DNA of 64,000 nt from Actinomycetota bacterium (GCA_018831265.1 JAHJCO010000056.1:1-64000); one strand, 5' to 3'. Shown: positions 1 through 8,016, counted from the stretch's first letter. Notes: generated from the sequence alone by a model not told the origin. Numbers and translations are program-made.

Positions 1-1002
1 CCCGGGGCGGCGGTGCCCCCGACCCCTCCGGCACAGCCCGTCCAGGCGGCCCCTCGGCCCGCCGCACCGGCGGTCGAGGCTCCAGGACCACCTGCCGAGC
101 CGCCCGCGGCACCCCCGGCGGTGCCCCCGGCGGTGCCCCCGACGGCCGAGGGGATATCCGAGTTCCTCCCGGGTGCGGAGCCCATAGCCGGCCCGACGAC
201 CCCGCCGAGGCAGGAGCCGGCCGTCACGGCGCCCGGGATGATGGCAGGCGCTCCCGGAATGGCCCCGTACATGCCGTACGGGTACGGGTTCCCGTTCGGC
301 GCCATCCCCTGGTGGGCATGCATGATGCCCCCGTTCTACCCACCCTTCCCGATGTTCTACCCAGGCGCGTTTCCGGGGTTCATGCCGTATGCCCAACCAC
401 CCTACCAGCAGGGCGCTCCCGGGCCGTACACGTACGGCGCACCCGGCAGGCGTATGCGCCCCCTCTACATAGTGCTGATAGTCATAGGGGTACTGCTCAT
501 CATCGGAGGGGCCGTGACATCGGCCGTTCTGCTGGCCGGCGGGTCCGGCAAGTCCAGCTACAACCTGGGTGACGCTTCGGTGTCGGGGGCCAACATCGAG
601 TTCACCGACATGACCATCAAGCAGGACGGAAGCGCCATCACGCTGTCCGGCAGCTACGACAACAACACCAAGAGGGAGGGGTACGTCTCGGTGCCGGTCC
701 GTGTCTCCAGCGACGGGAGCACCCAGACCCTGACCTTCACGGTCCCGGTGCAGGTCGGCACCGGCCAGTCGTTCACCCAGACCAAGAACTCCTCGGCAAA
801 GATAAGCAGCGCCACCCTGGGCACGCTCACGTTCACCAGCTCGTCCTCCGGCACCGACGACGATAGCACCGAACCGTTCGACACCACGCCGACCACGCCG
901 ACCAGGACCACTCCCTCCAGCGGGACCACCGGCACCTCACCCAACCTCACGCCCTTCGATTCGAGCCCCTACGACGAGTACTACAACAACCAGGAAGAGT
1001 GA
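1..1002 (+). CDS. Proline-rich single-pass membrane protein (5' end missing)
   Basis: The reading frame is open to the first base of the window, so the true start lies upstream; the first internal start is GTG at 13. The N-terminal 145 or so residues are proline- and alanine-rich, followed by a Met/Pro/Tyr/Phe-rich stretch. One strong membrane segment follows (YIVLIVIGVLLIIGG, around bases 465-530), then a beta-rich domain of about 100 residues and a Thr/Ser/Pro-rich tail ending in acidic and Asn residues. The proline-rich part is probably cytoplasmic and the C-terminal domain outside. It resembles in plan the zinc-ribbon/proline-rich/TM proteins at 4413 and 14629, whose N-terminal zinc ribbon would here lie off the window. 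Function is unknown. Confidence 0.7.
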   Translation, partial: PGAAVPPTPPAQPVQAAPRPAAPAVEAPGPPAEPPAAPPAVPPAVPPTAEGISEFLPGAEPIAGPTTPPRQEPAVTAPGMMAGAPGMAPYMPYGYGFPFGAIPWWACMMPPFYPPFPMFYPGAFPGFMPYAQPPYQQGAPGPYTYGAPGRRMRPLYIVLIVIGVLLIIGGAVTSAVLLAGGSGKSSYNLGDASVSGANIEFTDMTIKQDGSAITLSGSYDNNTKREGYVSVPVRVSSDGSTQTLTFTVPVQVGTGQSFTQTKNSSAKISSATLGTLTFTSSSSGTDDDSTEPFDTTPTTPTRTTPSSGTTGTSPNLTPFDSSPYDEYYNNQEE

Positions 1003-1050
1003 CGAGGGCTCAGTACCCGCCACGGAAGGAAGGCCACCATCGACATCTGC

Positions 1051-1809
1051 GTGCTCTCCAGCGGCTCTGACGGTAACGCGACCCTTGTGGCGTCGGGCGA
1101 CTCGAGCCTGCTGATCGACGCTGGATTGAGCCTCATCGAGCTGACCCGCCGCATGGAGATCGCGCGGACCGGGCCCTACGCGCTCGACGCCGTCCTGATC
1201 TCCCACGACCATTACGACCACGTGAAAGGCGCCGTACCGTTGTGCCGCAGAACCGGGGTGCCCCTCTACGCCAGCCGCGCGACCATCAAGGCCTCGGGGC
1301 TGACCCGCGCCCTGCCGGCGGGGCAGGTGCGCGAGCTCAGGCCGGACACCCCCTTCGGGGTCGCGGGGCTGACCGTGACCCCATTCGCGGTCCCGCACGA
1401 CACCTTCACCGTGGGGTTCACCATCTCTGACGGCGAGGCGACGGTCGGCCTGGCCACCGACCTGGGCTCTGTGACCCTCGACGTGCTCTCCCACCTGGCG
1501 GGGTGCGACGTGCTGGTCCTGGAATCAAACCACGACGAGGACATGCTCGAGAGGGGCCCGTACCCCCCTCACCTCAAGCGGCGCATCGGCAGCCCGCTGG
1601 GCCACCTGTCCAACGCGGACACGGCCGAGCTGGTCCGCTCCCTGGGCCACCCCGGCCTGCGCCACCTCGTCCTGGCGCACCTCTCCCGGACCAACAACCG
1701 GCCCGAGCTCCCGCTGCAGGCGGCGGGGGAGGCCCTCGGGGAGTGCGGGGGCGAGGTGTCCGTCTCCCTCGGCTGGCACGATCATCCCGGCGAGCTGATA
1801 GTGGTCTAG
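1051..1809 (+). CDS. MBL-fold metallohydrolase, WalJ/YycJ-like
   Basis: This is a metallo-beta-lactamase fold hydrolase of the YycJ/WalJ type, a family implicated in DNA repair and cell-wall coordination. The family signature SSGSDGNAT is at the N-terminus, the metal-binding motif SHDHYDH near residue 51, and the late HLSRTNN motif that typifies YycJ is present. The length of about 252 residues is normal for the family. The start is uncertain. GTG at 1051 is the only standard start codon, but it cuts the first beta strand and sits 17 bases from the GGAAGG ribosome site at 1028-1033. An ATC codon at 1039 has ideal spacing and would restore IDIC before the signature. The preceding gene is in the same frame and ends in TGA at 1000-1002. 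Confidence 0.88.
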   Translation: MLSSGSDGNATLVASGDSSLLIDAGLSLIELTRRMEIARTGPYALDAVLISHDHYDHVKGAVPLCRRTGVPLYASRATIKASGLTRALPAGQVRELRPDTPFGVAGLTVTPFAVPHDTFTVGFTISDGEATVGLATDLGSVTLDVLSHLAGCDVLVLESNHDEDMLERGPYPPHLKRRIGSPLGHLSNADTAELVRSLGHPGLRHLVLAHLSRTNNRPELPLQAAGEALGECGGEVSVSLGWHDHPGELIVV

Positions 1810-1819
1810 AGGAGCCGCG

Positions 1820-2305
1820 ATGCCGCTGAAGGAGTACCGGAAGAAGAGGGACTTCGCCCGCACACCCGAGCCTGAGCCCGGGGCCGCGGAGGGCGAAGGC
1901 CGCGCCTTCGTCATCCAGAAACACGCCGCCAGGCGGCTGCACTACGACCTGCGCCTCGAGGACTCGGGCGTGCTCAAGAGCTGGGCGGTCACCAGGGAGC
2001 CTCCCACCGAGCCGGGCGTCAAGCGCCTGGCCGTACAGGTGGAGGACCACCCCTGCGAGTACAAGGACTTCGAGGGTGTGATACCCGAGGGCGAGTACGG
2101 CGCGGGAACCGTCGAGATCTGGGACCGCGGGACATACCGGCCCCTGCTTGAAGGCGAGCCCGACCGGACGGTCGCCGAGGCGATAGAGCGGGGGGCTCTC
2201 AAGATCGAGCTTCGGGGCGAGCGCCTGCACGGTGACTACGTTCTCTACCACTTCGACCGCGACAAGGGCGGCAGGGACTGGTTCTTCTTCCGGATGAAAG
2301 ACTGA
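1820..2305 (+). CDS. Stand-alone DNA ligase D 3'-phosphoesterase domain protein
   Basis: At 161 residues this is only the phosphoesterase (PE) module that usually forms the N-terminus of the NHEJ ligase LigD. PE domains trim 3'-phosphate and 3'-ribonucleotide ends before ligation. The signature HAARRLHYDLRLE with its conserved His, Asp and Arg is at residues 35-47, followed by LKSWAVTREP, EDHPCEYKDFEG and the EGEYGAG motif, and the protein ends with WFFFRMKD, typical of the domain's end. It begins with ATG 10 bases after the MBL gene, so the two are probably co-transcribed. No Ku, ligase or primase module is in the window, so the protein acts alone or with partners elsewhere. Confidence 0.92.
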   Translation: MPLKEYRKKRDFARTPEPEPGAAEGEGRAFVIQKHAARRLHYDLRLEDSGVLKSWAVTREPPTEPGVKRLAVQVEDHPCEYKDFEGVIPEGEYGAGTVEIWDRGTYRPLLEGEPDRTVAEAIERGALKIELRGERLHGDYVLYHFDRDKGGRDWFFFRMKD

Positions 2306-2330
2306 CGTGAAAGATTACCTCAGACCAGAA

Positions 2331-2460
2331 CTTTCATCAGAAGCGCGCATCAGCGGTTCCTGCTAATAGTGAAAGAAATGGTTTGAGGTTTTCTTTCATC
2401 ATAAGCGCGCATCAGCGGTTCCTGCTAATAGTGAAAGAAATGGTTTGAGGTTCTCTTTCA
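2331..2460. repeat. Two tandem 62-bp repeats between convergent genes
   Basis: A unit starting CTTTCATCA-AAGCGCGCATC at 2331 recurs at 2393, giving a period of 62 bp with only one or two mismatches over two copies. Each copy holds GTGAAAGA followed about 15 bases later by TCTTTCA(C), which can pair as a hairpin. The repeat fills the gap between the LigD-type gene and the URO-D-like gene, and the end of the second copy overlaps the latter's stop codon. It may serve as a bidirectional terminator. Confidence 0.85.
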
Positions 2461-3582
2461 CAACCTGGCTGCCTCCAGCATCCAGCGGATGCGCTCCACG
2501 CTCATTGAGGGGTGGGTGTGGGTCGGCGAGAGGATGTAACCGCCGCCCGCGGCGTCGTGAACAGCCCGCTCCACCTCGGCGGTGACCTCCTCGCGCGTTC
2601 CGTCGACCAGGGTGTGGGTGATGTCGATGTTGCCGATGAGGCAGAGCCGGTCCCCCACCTTCGCCCGCGCGGCCGCCAGGTCGTTGCCCGCGGTGGGCTC
2701 GAAGGCGTGTGCCCCGTCGAAGCCCCACTCCACGAACTTCTCGACCAGGTCCGTCGTATTACCGCAGCAGTGTATGGCGATCTTCGCGCCGTGCCGGTGC
2801 GCGGTCGCGGTTATCTGCCGGTACCCCTCGCCGTAGAACTCCTCCAGCATCTCCGGCGAGAGCATGGAGCCCGACCTGTAGGCCAGGTCCTCGCCCATGG
2901 TGAGGACCCTCGCCCCGGCGGCGCAGTAGGCATCCACGCAGGCCAGCGTCAGCGCGACGTTGTACCCTGTCACCTCGCGCGCGAAGGCGGGGTCCTTGCG
3001 CATGGCGGTCACGAACGGCGCGAAGCCCATGGGCTGCCAGGAGTTCTCCCAGGGACCGGGCCCCAGGAAGGGTACTATCGCTATCCTGTTTCGCCAGCGG
3101 GTCCGCAGCACCCGGTAGACGCGCGCGGCAGTGGTCGCGTACCGGGCTATGACCGGGCGCGGCCACGCCCTCCACTCCTCCGCGCTGTTGATCAGGCCCT
3201 CGCGGTACATGAAGTAGGCGTTGCCGAAGCCGTCGTCGACGATGTCCATCAGCCTGCCGAAGGCGTCCTGGATATGCGCGTGGTCACGGAGCCCCATGCG
3301 CCAGTAACCGAACCATACCGCGTCGAAGCCCATGAGGTGGTTGGCCCGGGCGCTCACGTCGTAGAAGAAGAGCATCGCCGGGGTGAAGAAGCGGTTTATG
3401 GCCCCCGCGTGACGATCGACGAAGCGCGAGCCGCGTTCGCTCTCCAGCAGCTCGAGAAGGCCGTTGGGCCCGCGGCCCAGCGCCTGGTTTGTGATATTGG
3501 GATCCAGCGACATGGAGATGGTCGGCGGCCGGTCCGGCTGCCTTCCGTCCAGCGCCGCGTAAAGCCTCTCCTCGGCGTCCAT
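2458..3582 (-). CDS. Uroporphyrinogen decarboxylase-family protein (URO-D/MtaA type)
   Basis: The protein of about 374 residues has the URO-D superfamily plan, shared by uroporphyrinogen decarboxylase and by the MtaA/MtbA corrinoid:CoM methyltransferases. Recognisable segments are the N-terminal RLYAALDGRQPDRPP, the central IHCCGNTTDLVEKFVEWG with a Cys-Cys pair that could bind zinc, IGNIDITHTLVDGTREEV and the C-terminal GGGYILSPTHTHP. The start is ATG at 3582 with a strong AGGAGG five bases upstream; a longer ORF exists but lacks a ribosome site. There is no heme operon nearby and the N-terminal Arg-rich substrate motif of true HemE is not evident, so a methyltransferase-like role is more likely. 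The substrate is unknown. Confidence 0.85.
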   Translation of the reverse strand: MDAEERLYAALDGRQPDRPPTISMSLDPNITNQALGRGPNGLLELLESERGSRFVDRHAGAINRFFTPAMLFFYDVSARANHLMGFDAVWFGYWRMGLRDHAHIQDAFGRLMDIVDDGFGNAYFMYREGLINSAEEWRAWPRPVIARYATTAARVYRVLRTRWRNRIAIVPFLGPGPWENSWQPMGFAPFVTAMRKDPAFAREVTGYNVALTLACVDAYCAAGARVLTMGEDLAYRSGSMLSPEMLEEFYGEGYRQITATAHRHGAKIAIHCCGNTTDLVEKFVEWGFDGAHAFEPTAGNDLAAARAKVGDRLCLIGNIDITHTLVDGTREEVTAEVERAVHDAAGGGYILSPTHTHPSMSVERIRWMLEAARL

Positions 3583-3686
3583 GGCTCCTCCTGACCTGAG
3601 CCGGGCCCTCCCCTGTTTGCGCCGCCGCTCAAAGAAGTGCTGTAATTCTATCATCGAAAGGCAGTCCCCCGGCCTGAGGAGGTCCC

Positions 3687-4385
3687 TTGAAGAAGACTCT
3701 CGCTTTCCTGATGGCGATCTCTCTCCTGTTCTCGCTGGCCGTGATATCCGCGGGGTGCGGAGGCGACAGCGGCACCGGCGAGTCGGAGACGCGGGTCACC
3801 GAGCAGACGACCCCGTCGGAGGAATCCGGCGCGCGGGGCGATGTGACCATGTGCGGCCGCTCGGTGATGTACGGGTGGCTGCAGCACTGGGGGTACCAGG
3901 GCTCCGGCACGGTGAGCCGTGACGGCTACAGCTTCGACTATCGCGAGCTGGACGGCTCGAACATGGTGGGCAGCTTCAAGGACGCTGTCGGCGGGCTGCC
4001 GGCCGGCTCGCCCGTCTTCTTCAAGTTCTGCTTCGTGGACTTCGACGGTAGCAACCTGGCCGAGCGCGAGGAGCAGGTGGACGAGGTGATAGCATTCGCC
4101 CGCGAGAAGGGGCTCAAGCTCGTCATCGGTAACGCGCTGCCCGTCCACGAGCAGGACGCCCCCGACGGCATCCTGGACGAGTACCGGAGCTTCAACGAGT
4201 TCCTCGAGCAGAAGGCCGCCTCCAACCCCGACGTGTGGGTCTACGACTTCTACGGGGTGCTCGCCGGGCCGGACGGCTTCCTGAAGGCCGAATACGATAC
4301 CGGGGACTCACACCCGAACGACGAGGCGTACACGGAACTCGATGTTACCTTCTTCCCCCTTCTCGGAACGGTTTTCGGCGGATAA
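3687..4385 (+). CDS. Lipoprotein with SGNH-hydrolase-like features
   Basis: A type II signal peptide with lipobox VISAGC puts the lipidated Cys near residue 24. Following a short acidic linker, the mature part has MCGRSVMYGW, where the Ser could be the block I nucleophile, an internal FCFVDFDGS, a YRSFNEFLEQKA helix, and GDSHPNDEAY near the C-terminus. The last matches the Asp-x-x-His block V of SGNH/GDSL hydrolases. This suggests an extracellular lipid-anchored esterase or a non-catalytic relative. The start is TTG at 3687 with GAGGAGG seven bases before it. It is transcribed away from the URO-D-like gene and toward the selenoprotein gene 27 bp downstream. Confidence 0.7.
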   Translation: MKKTLAFLMAISLLFSLAVISAGCGGDSGTGESETRVTEQTTPSEESGARGDVTMCGRSVMYGWLQHWGYQGSGTVSRDGYSFDYRELDGSNMVGSFKDAVGGLPAGSPVFFKFCFVDFDGSNLAEREEQVDEVIAFAREKGLKLVIGNALPVHEQDAPDGILDEYRSFNEFLEQKAASNPDVWVYDFYGVLAGPDGFLKAEYDTGDSHPNDEAYTELDVTFFPLLGTVFGG

Positions 4386-4412
4386 GCGTCTTTATCGCCG
4401 GAAGGAGTACCC

Positions 4413-5303
4413 ATGATATGCCCCCGATGCGGCTCGGAGACGAGCGACATGCGACCGGCGTGCGAGTGGTGCCACACGCCTCTGTTCAGTGACTCCTACG
4501 GCGTGCACGGGGGTCAGCCCCCGGCCGATGCCGGACAGGGCGCCGGAAGCCAGCCCGGCGGCTACTGGCAGGAGCAGCCGGGGGGCGGCCCGCAGCAGCC
4601 TGTCCCCGGGGCACCTCAGCAGCCCGCGGGCGGGCAGCCTGCATACCAGTACCCGCCCCGCTACGATCCCGGGGCTCAGGCCCCCCCACAGGCTCCCACC
4701 TGGAGTGAGCCTGTGCCGCCTCCCGTCGCACCCGGCGTCCCCCCACCTTCAAACCCCTACGCCGGAGGGTATCCACCTGGCGGATTCGACCCGGGGCGGC
4801 AGTACCCCGGGGGCTACCCCCCGGGAGACTACGTCGCGCCCGGGGACGCCTCCTACCGGCCCCCCGCCCCCCCCGAGCTTCCCAGGCCCGTCGCCAGCGG
4901 TAAGGGGGATCCGTTCTACCTGCAGCCGTGGCCTTACATCGTGGCGCTGCTGCTGGTCGGCCTGATAGTGGGCGGGGTGTTTCTGGCACAGAAGGCTTCC
5001 ACCAGGAGCTACGCCGACCTGGTGGTCGGCAACAGGCCGACGCTCCTCGACTTCTACACGGACACGTGAGGCGCGTGCCTGCAGATGGCGCCCGTCGTCG
5101 ACGGGCTGGAGGCGCAGTACGCGGGAAAGGTCTCTGTCAGGAGGATCGACGCGAACCGGGAGGGAGATCTCGCCAACCGGTTCGGCATCAGCGCCGTCCC
5201 CACCTACGTCATGCTCGACGCCACCGGTGGCGTGCTGGGCAGGACGGTGGGCGGAAACCCGGACTGGCTGGCCGACCAGTTCCAGAAGGCCGCGGGCCAG
5301 TAG
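4413..5303 (+). CDS. Probable selenoprotein: zinc-ribbon, membrane-anchored thioredoxin with UGAC active site
   Basis: Read with TGA 5067-5069 as selenocysteine, this is one 296-residue protein. Residues 3-20 are a zinc ribbon (CPRC and CEWC), residues 30-160 are Pro/Gly/Gln-rich, 174-193 form one membrane helix, and a thioredoxin domain starts near 200. The domain reads LLDFYTDT-Sec-GAC-LQMAPVV, then VRRIDANRE and the cis-proline motif AVPTYV. The stop falls exactly at the first cysteine of CxxC, giving UxxC. A stem-loop at 5091-5105 fits a bacterial SECIS. Neither half is a sensible protein alone: the first stops inside the first thioredoxin strands, and the second lacks a ribosome site. 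The thioredoxin domain probably faces outward. The alternatives are a pseudogene or sequencing error. A gene caller would split it at 4413-5069 and 5085-5303. Confidence 0.85.
5091..5105 (+). promoter_or_regulatory. Candidate bacterial SECIS hairpin
   Basis: CCCGTC (5091-5096), loop GTC (5097-5099) and GACGGG (5100-5105) form a six-base-pair perfect stem with a three-base loop whose first base is G. The loop begins 27 nt after the TGA at 5067-5069. This fits what is known of bacterial SECIS elements: a short stem with an apical loop G, some 16-37 nt downstream of the Sec codon and inside the coding sequence. An alternative stem, GGCGC 5070-5074 with GCGCC 5088-5092, competes slightly. Confidence 0.7.
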
Positions 5304-5304
5304 C

Positions 5305-7074
5305 TCACCTCAGCGGCAAAACCTCTATGTTCTGCACCGCGGGTGTCCCGGAAGTGCTGGATTCGGACCCTTGCGCTGCGGGCATCAACGTCTCCATGTA
5401 CACCAGCTCGTTCGTGCCGCCGGGGATGGGCACGACGCGGTATACGCCGGCGCCGCTGATCCCGGGCTCCGGTCCGGCCTCGACCGGTATCGCTATCACC
5501 ACCCCGCGCAGGAGGATGGGCTCGGCGAGGTAGCTCGTCACGCGCCAGAGGGACGGGGTGTTCAGGACGCCCTCCGTCGCCAGCGCGGGCGTCTCCAGCG
5601 AGTCGCGATCGGTTTGTCCCTCTGGAGCAGATCCTTTGTAAAACGGTATCGAGCTCCTGTCGTTGAGGTAGGTAAGGCGCATCAGGCGCCCCCCATCGAC
5701 ATCTATTAGGCGATACCCGGGGTACGAGGTGGAGACCCCGCCCTCGTCGAACGACACCGCGTTCTGGCAGGCATACGTGGTGGCACCCGACCGGTCGGCG
5801 TAGGACACGCTGGCGAGATAGTCCCGGTGCATGTGTCCGTCCAGCACCAGCCCGACGTGTTGCCTGGAGGCAAGCTCGCGGACAGCAATGCGCCCCACGC
5901 CGTCGCCGCCCAGCGAGTAGAGTCCGTAGAACCTCTCGTTCCTGTAGGGCGTACCCTTGCCGTCGAACATGAAGGGGTCATGGTGCATCAGCATCACCCT
6001 GAGCCGCGATCCGGAGTGGGCGGCGAGGTCGTCTCGGGCCCAGGCGAGCTGCCCCCTGTAAGTTCCGGGGTCGTACTCGTTCAGCGCGCCCCGCACCTGG
6101 CCCTGCCACTTTCGCGGGTAGACGGCCAGGCCGAGCTTGTTCATGACTATCCGGTCCTCGAGCGGCCAGTCGTTGGTGTTCATCGCCGTGAAATGGGTGG
6201 AGCCGACGTCGAAGGAGTAGTGCAGGGGCCCCAGGGTGCGCTCCCACACCCTCGCCCCGTCGACCCCGTTCACGTAGCAGTCGTGGTTGCCGGGAACCAT
6301 GAAGACCGGCACGGTAAAACGGCCCAGGGCCCGGTAGAACTGCTCGAACTCGGGCGCGTACTCGCCCGCGTACTTCTGTGCCAGGACGCAGTCGCCCAGG
6401 ATGACCACGAAATCGGGCCGGACGAGGTTTACCTGGTCTATGGCCTTCTCGAAGAACACCGGGGTGCCGTCCGGCGAGATCCCCTTGTCGCTCCTGGCGG
6501 CCTTGGGCGCGGAGACGTCCGGCTGGTGGACGTGGACGTCGGCCAGGGTAATGAAGCGAAATGACTCCGGGTCGGTGTCGGTGACCGAGAGCGCGTGGGG
6601 CTGAGCGTCCGAATCGGACTTCCCGTCCGCGCCCGTCCATTCCACGGAGAGGTCGTAGAGCTCGGGGACGAGGTCTGCCGGCAGGTCGAAGGTGACGTGC
6701 CAGACCGGGTCGTCGTGGGCCGTCCCCCTGGGCCAGCGCGCGGAGCGCGCGAGCCTGGCGCCGGCGGCCGTGAGACGGTAGGTGAGGGGCTTGAGGGCTT
6801 CGCGCACGGGCGTGATGAGCGCCGTCCAGACCGAGGGAGCGTGCTCCCCGTCCGCCAGCTCGACCTCGGCCTCCAGCGTCGCCCCGGGGGCTACCAGCGC
6901 CGGGTAGCCTATGGTCGGCCACACCAGTTCGTCTATGAGAGCTCCAGGCAGCGGGGTCACGGGGAACCTGCCGATCGAGGAGTAGACCACGACCCCGATG
7001 ACCGAGTAGATGAATATGGCGATCAGGACGAATATCCCGACCGCCTTGAGCGCGACCTTCAGGTGAGCGTTCAT
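5305..7074 (-). CDS. Membrane-anchored calcineurin-like metallophosphoesterase
   Basis: An N-terminal membrane anchor (VGIFVLIAIFIYSVIGVVVY, about residues 12-31) is followed by a beta-sandwich-like domain of 150 residues and a calcineurin-type phosphoesterase domain. All metal-binding motifs of the family are present: LADVHVH, ILGDCV, GNHDCY, MHHDPF and DGHMH. A C-terminal beta-rich extension of about 150 residues follows. The catalytic domain should lie outside the membrane. The stop is one base from the stop of the convergent selenoprotein gene. The ATG at 7074 has no ribosome site; it lies six bases after a TAGAAT box, so the mRNA is probably leaderless. The substrate is unknown. Confidence 0.88.
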   Translation of the reverse strand: MNAHLKVALKAVGIFVLIAIFIYSVIGVVVYSSIGRFPVTPLPGALIDELVWPTIGYPALVAPGATLEAEVELADGEHAPSVWTALITPVREALKPLTYRLTAAGARLARSARWPRGTAHDDPVWHVTFDLPADLVPELYDLSVEWTGADGKSDSDAQPHALSVTDTDPESFRFITLADVHVHQPDVSAPKAARSDKGISPDGTPVFFEKAIDQVNLVRPDFVVILGDCVLAQKYAGEYAPEFEQFYRALGRFTVPVFMVPGNHDCYVNGVDGARVWERTLGPLHYSFDVGSTHFTAMNTNDWPLEDRIVMNKLGLAVYPRKWQGQVRGALNEYDPGTYRGQLAWARDDLAAHSGSRLRVMLMHHDPFMFDGKGTPYRNERFYGLYSLGGDGVGRIAVRELASRQHVGLVLDGHMHRDYLASVSYADRSGATTYACQNAVSFDEGGVSTSYPGYRLIDVDGGRLMRLTYLNDRSSIPFYKGSAPEGQTDRDSLETPALATEGVLNTPSLWRVTSYLAEPILLRGVVIAIPVEAGPEPGISGAGVYRVVPIPGGTNELVYMETLMPAAQGSESSTSGTPAVQNIEVLPLR

Positions 7075-7080
7075 GCGCCC

Positions 7081-7109
7081 ATTCTAGCCGAGGGGCCGAC
7101 CGGGTCCAA
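7081..7109 (-). promoter_or_regulatory. Promoter for a probably leaderless phosphoesterase mRNA
   Basis: On the minus strand a TTGGAC box (7109-7104) is followed by a 17-base spacer and TAGAAT (7086-7081). The ATG of the phosphoesterase gene begins six bases later at 7074, which is where transcription should start, and there is no Shine-Dalgarno sequence. Confidence 0.65.
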
Positions 7110-7185
7110 TGAGACCGCTTTGCGGCGCCTTGTCTGAGGAAAGGTCTGAGGTCCTGTTCACCGCACGGGGCCGCCACCAGGTTTC

Positions 7186-7292
7186 GTTATCCGCTCGATC
7201 AATTATGCCCTGAACCCGGTGTGTGTCCCCACGCATTGTGCCTTGCGGTTTCAGGGAAATGCTGTATAATTTAACTAATCGAGCGATAAGTT
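7186..7292 (+). promoter_or_regulatory. TetR-gene promoter with palindromic operator
   Basis: TTGCGG (7243-7248), a 16-base spacer and TATAAT (7265-7270) make a promoter for the TetR gene. Immediately after the -10 box, bases 7273-7292 (AACTAATCGA-GCGATAAGTT) form an imperfect palindrome with eight of ten pairs matched. This is the right size and place for a TetR dimer to block transcription, so autorepression is likely. A related half-site, TTATCCGCTCGATCAATTA, lies at 7188-7206 in the opposite orientation, between this promoter and that of the divergent phosphoesterase gene. The regulator may therefore control both. Confidence 0.7.
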
Positions 7293-7304
7293 GGAGGTAA
7301 TACC

Positions 7305-7961
7305 ATGCCGCAGATGCGGGCCGGGATGAAGGAGAACGGGGCCAGGCGGTCTCGGGACCCGGAGGGCACCCGACGGGACATACTGGAAGCAGCGACCAAG
7401 CTGTTCGCGGAGAAAGGCGTAGCAGAGTCGTCAATACGTGACATCGCCAGACTGTCCGGCCAGAACACCGGCATGATCTACTACTACTTCGAGGACAAGC
7501 AGGACCTCTTCATGGCGGTGATGATGGAGGCCCTGATGGGGACCCTCGGCGAAGTGCTGGCCGAGGAGGTCAACACCAGGGGGGACGACTCCGCCAGGCT
7601 CAGGAGGCTGCTGGCCCGGTACCTGGAGCTGGTGGACACCAACCCCGACCAGGCGCTGATCATGATGCGCGGGCTCCTCCGGCTGGTGGACAGGGAACCC
7701 ACGCCGTTCGCCGGCCTGATGGCCGACCGCATGAGGGTGGTCGAAGACATAGTGAGGGACGGCCAGTCCTCCGGCGAGTTCACGAAGACCGACCCCGCCT
7801 TCTTCAGCTACCTCTTCCTGGGGATAATGCTGATGTACTTCTTCGCCAACCTCACCGCCGAGAACCATCCCCAGACCGGCTTGAAGCCGGTCAGCCGCCA
7901 GGAGGTCATGAAGACCTTCGAGAACGTGGTCCTCCCCGGGCTCAGGGGCACGGCGGGATAA
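7305..7961 (+). CDS. TetR/AcrR family transcriptional regulator
   Basis: The first 65 residues form a typical TetR helix-turn-helix: RRDILEAATKLFAEKGVAESSIRDIARLSGQNTGMIYYYFEDKQDLF. The remainder is a helical ligand-binding and dimer domain of the usual size (218 residues in total). ATG at 7305 has GGAGG with seven bases spacing. A palindromic operator overlaps its own promoter, so it should repress itself and perhaps the divergent metallophosphoesterase gene. The ligand cannot be read from the sequence. Confidence 0.92.
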   Translation: MPQMRAGMKENGARRSRDPEGTRRDILEAATKLFAEKGVAESSIRDIARLSGQNTGMIYYYFEDKQDLFMAVMMEALMGTLGEVLAEEVNTRGDDSARLRRLLARYLELVDTNPDQALIMMRGLLRLVDREPTPFAGLMADRMRVVEDIVRDGQSSGEFTKTDPAFFSYLFLGIMLMYFFANLTAENHPQTGLKPVSRQEVMKTFENVVLPGLRGTAG

Positions 7962-7983
7962 AGGTGCACGGTTAACACTTTTT
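7960..7983 (+). terminator. Weak intrinsic terminator after the TetR gene
   Basis: AAAGGTG (7960-7966) can pair with CACTTTT (7976-7982), giving seven pairs with one G-U and a nine-base loop. The 3' arm continues into a run of five Ts. It begins within the stop codon of the TetR gene. Confidence 0.45.
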
Positions 7984-8016
7984 ATCAACCCCCCGCCCGG
8001 TCGACAACCGCTGCTC

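Noticed and set aside
1000..1002. TGA between the first gene and the WalJ-like gene as a second Sec codon
   Set aside because: Both frames agree, but read-through would fuse a secreted tail to a cytoplasmic hydrolase, with no Cys position or UxxC-like motif and a ribosome site in between. It is a normal stop.
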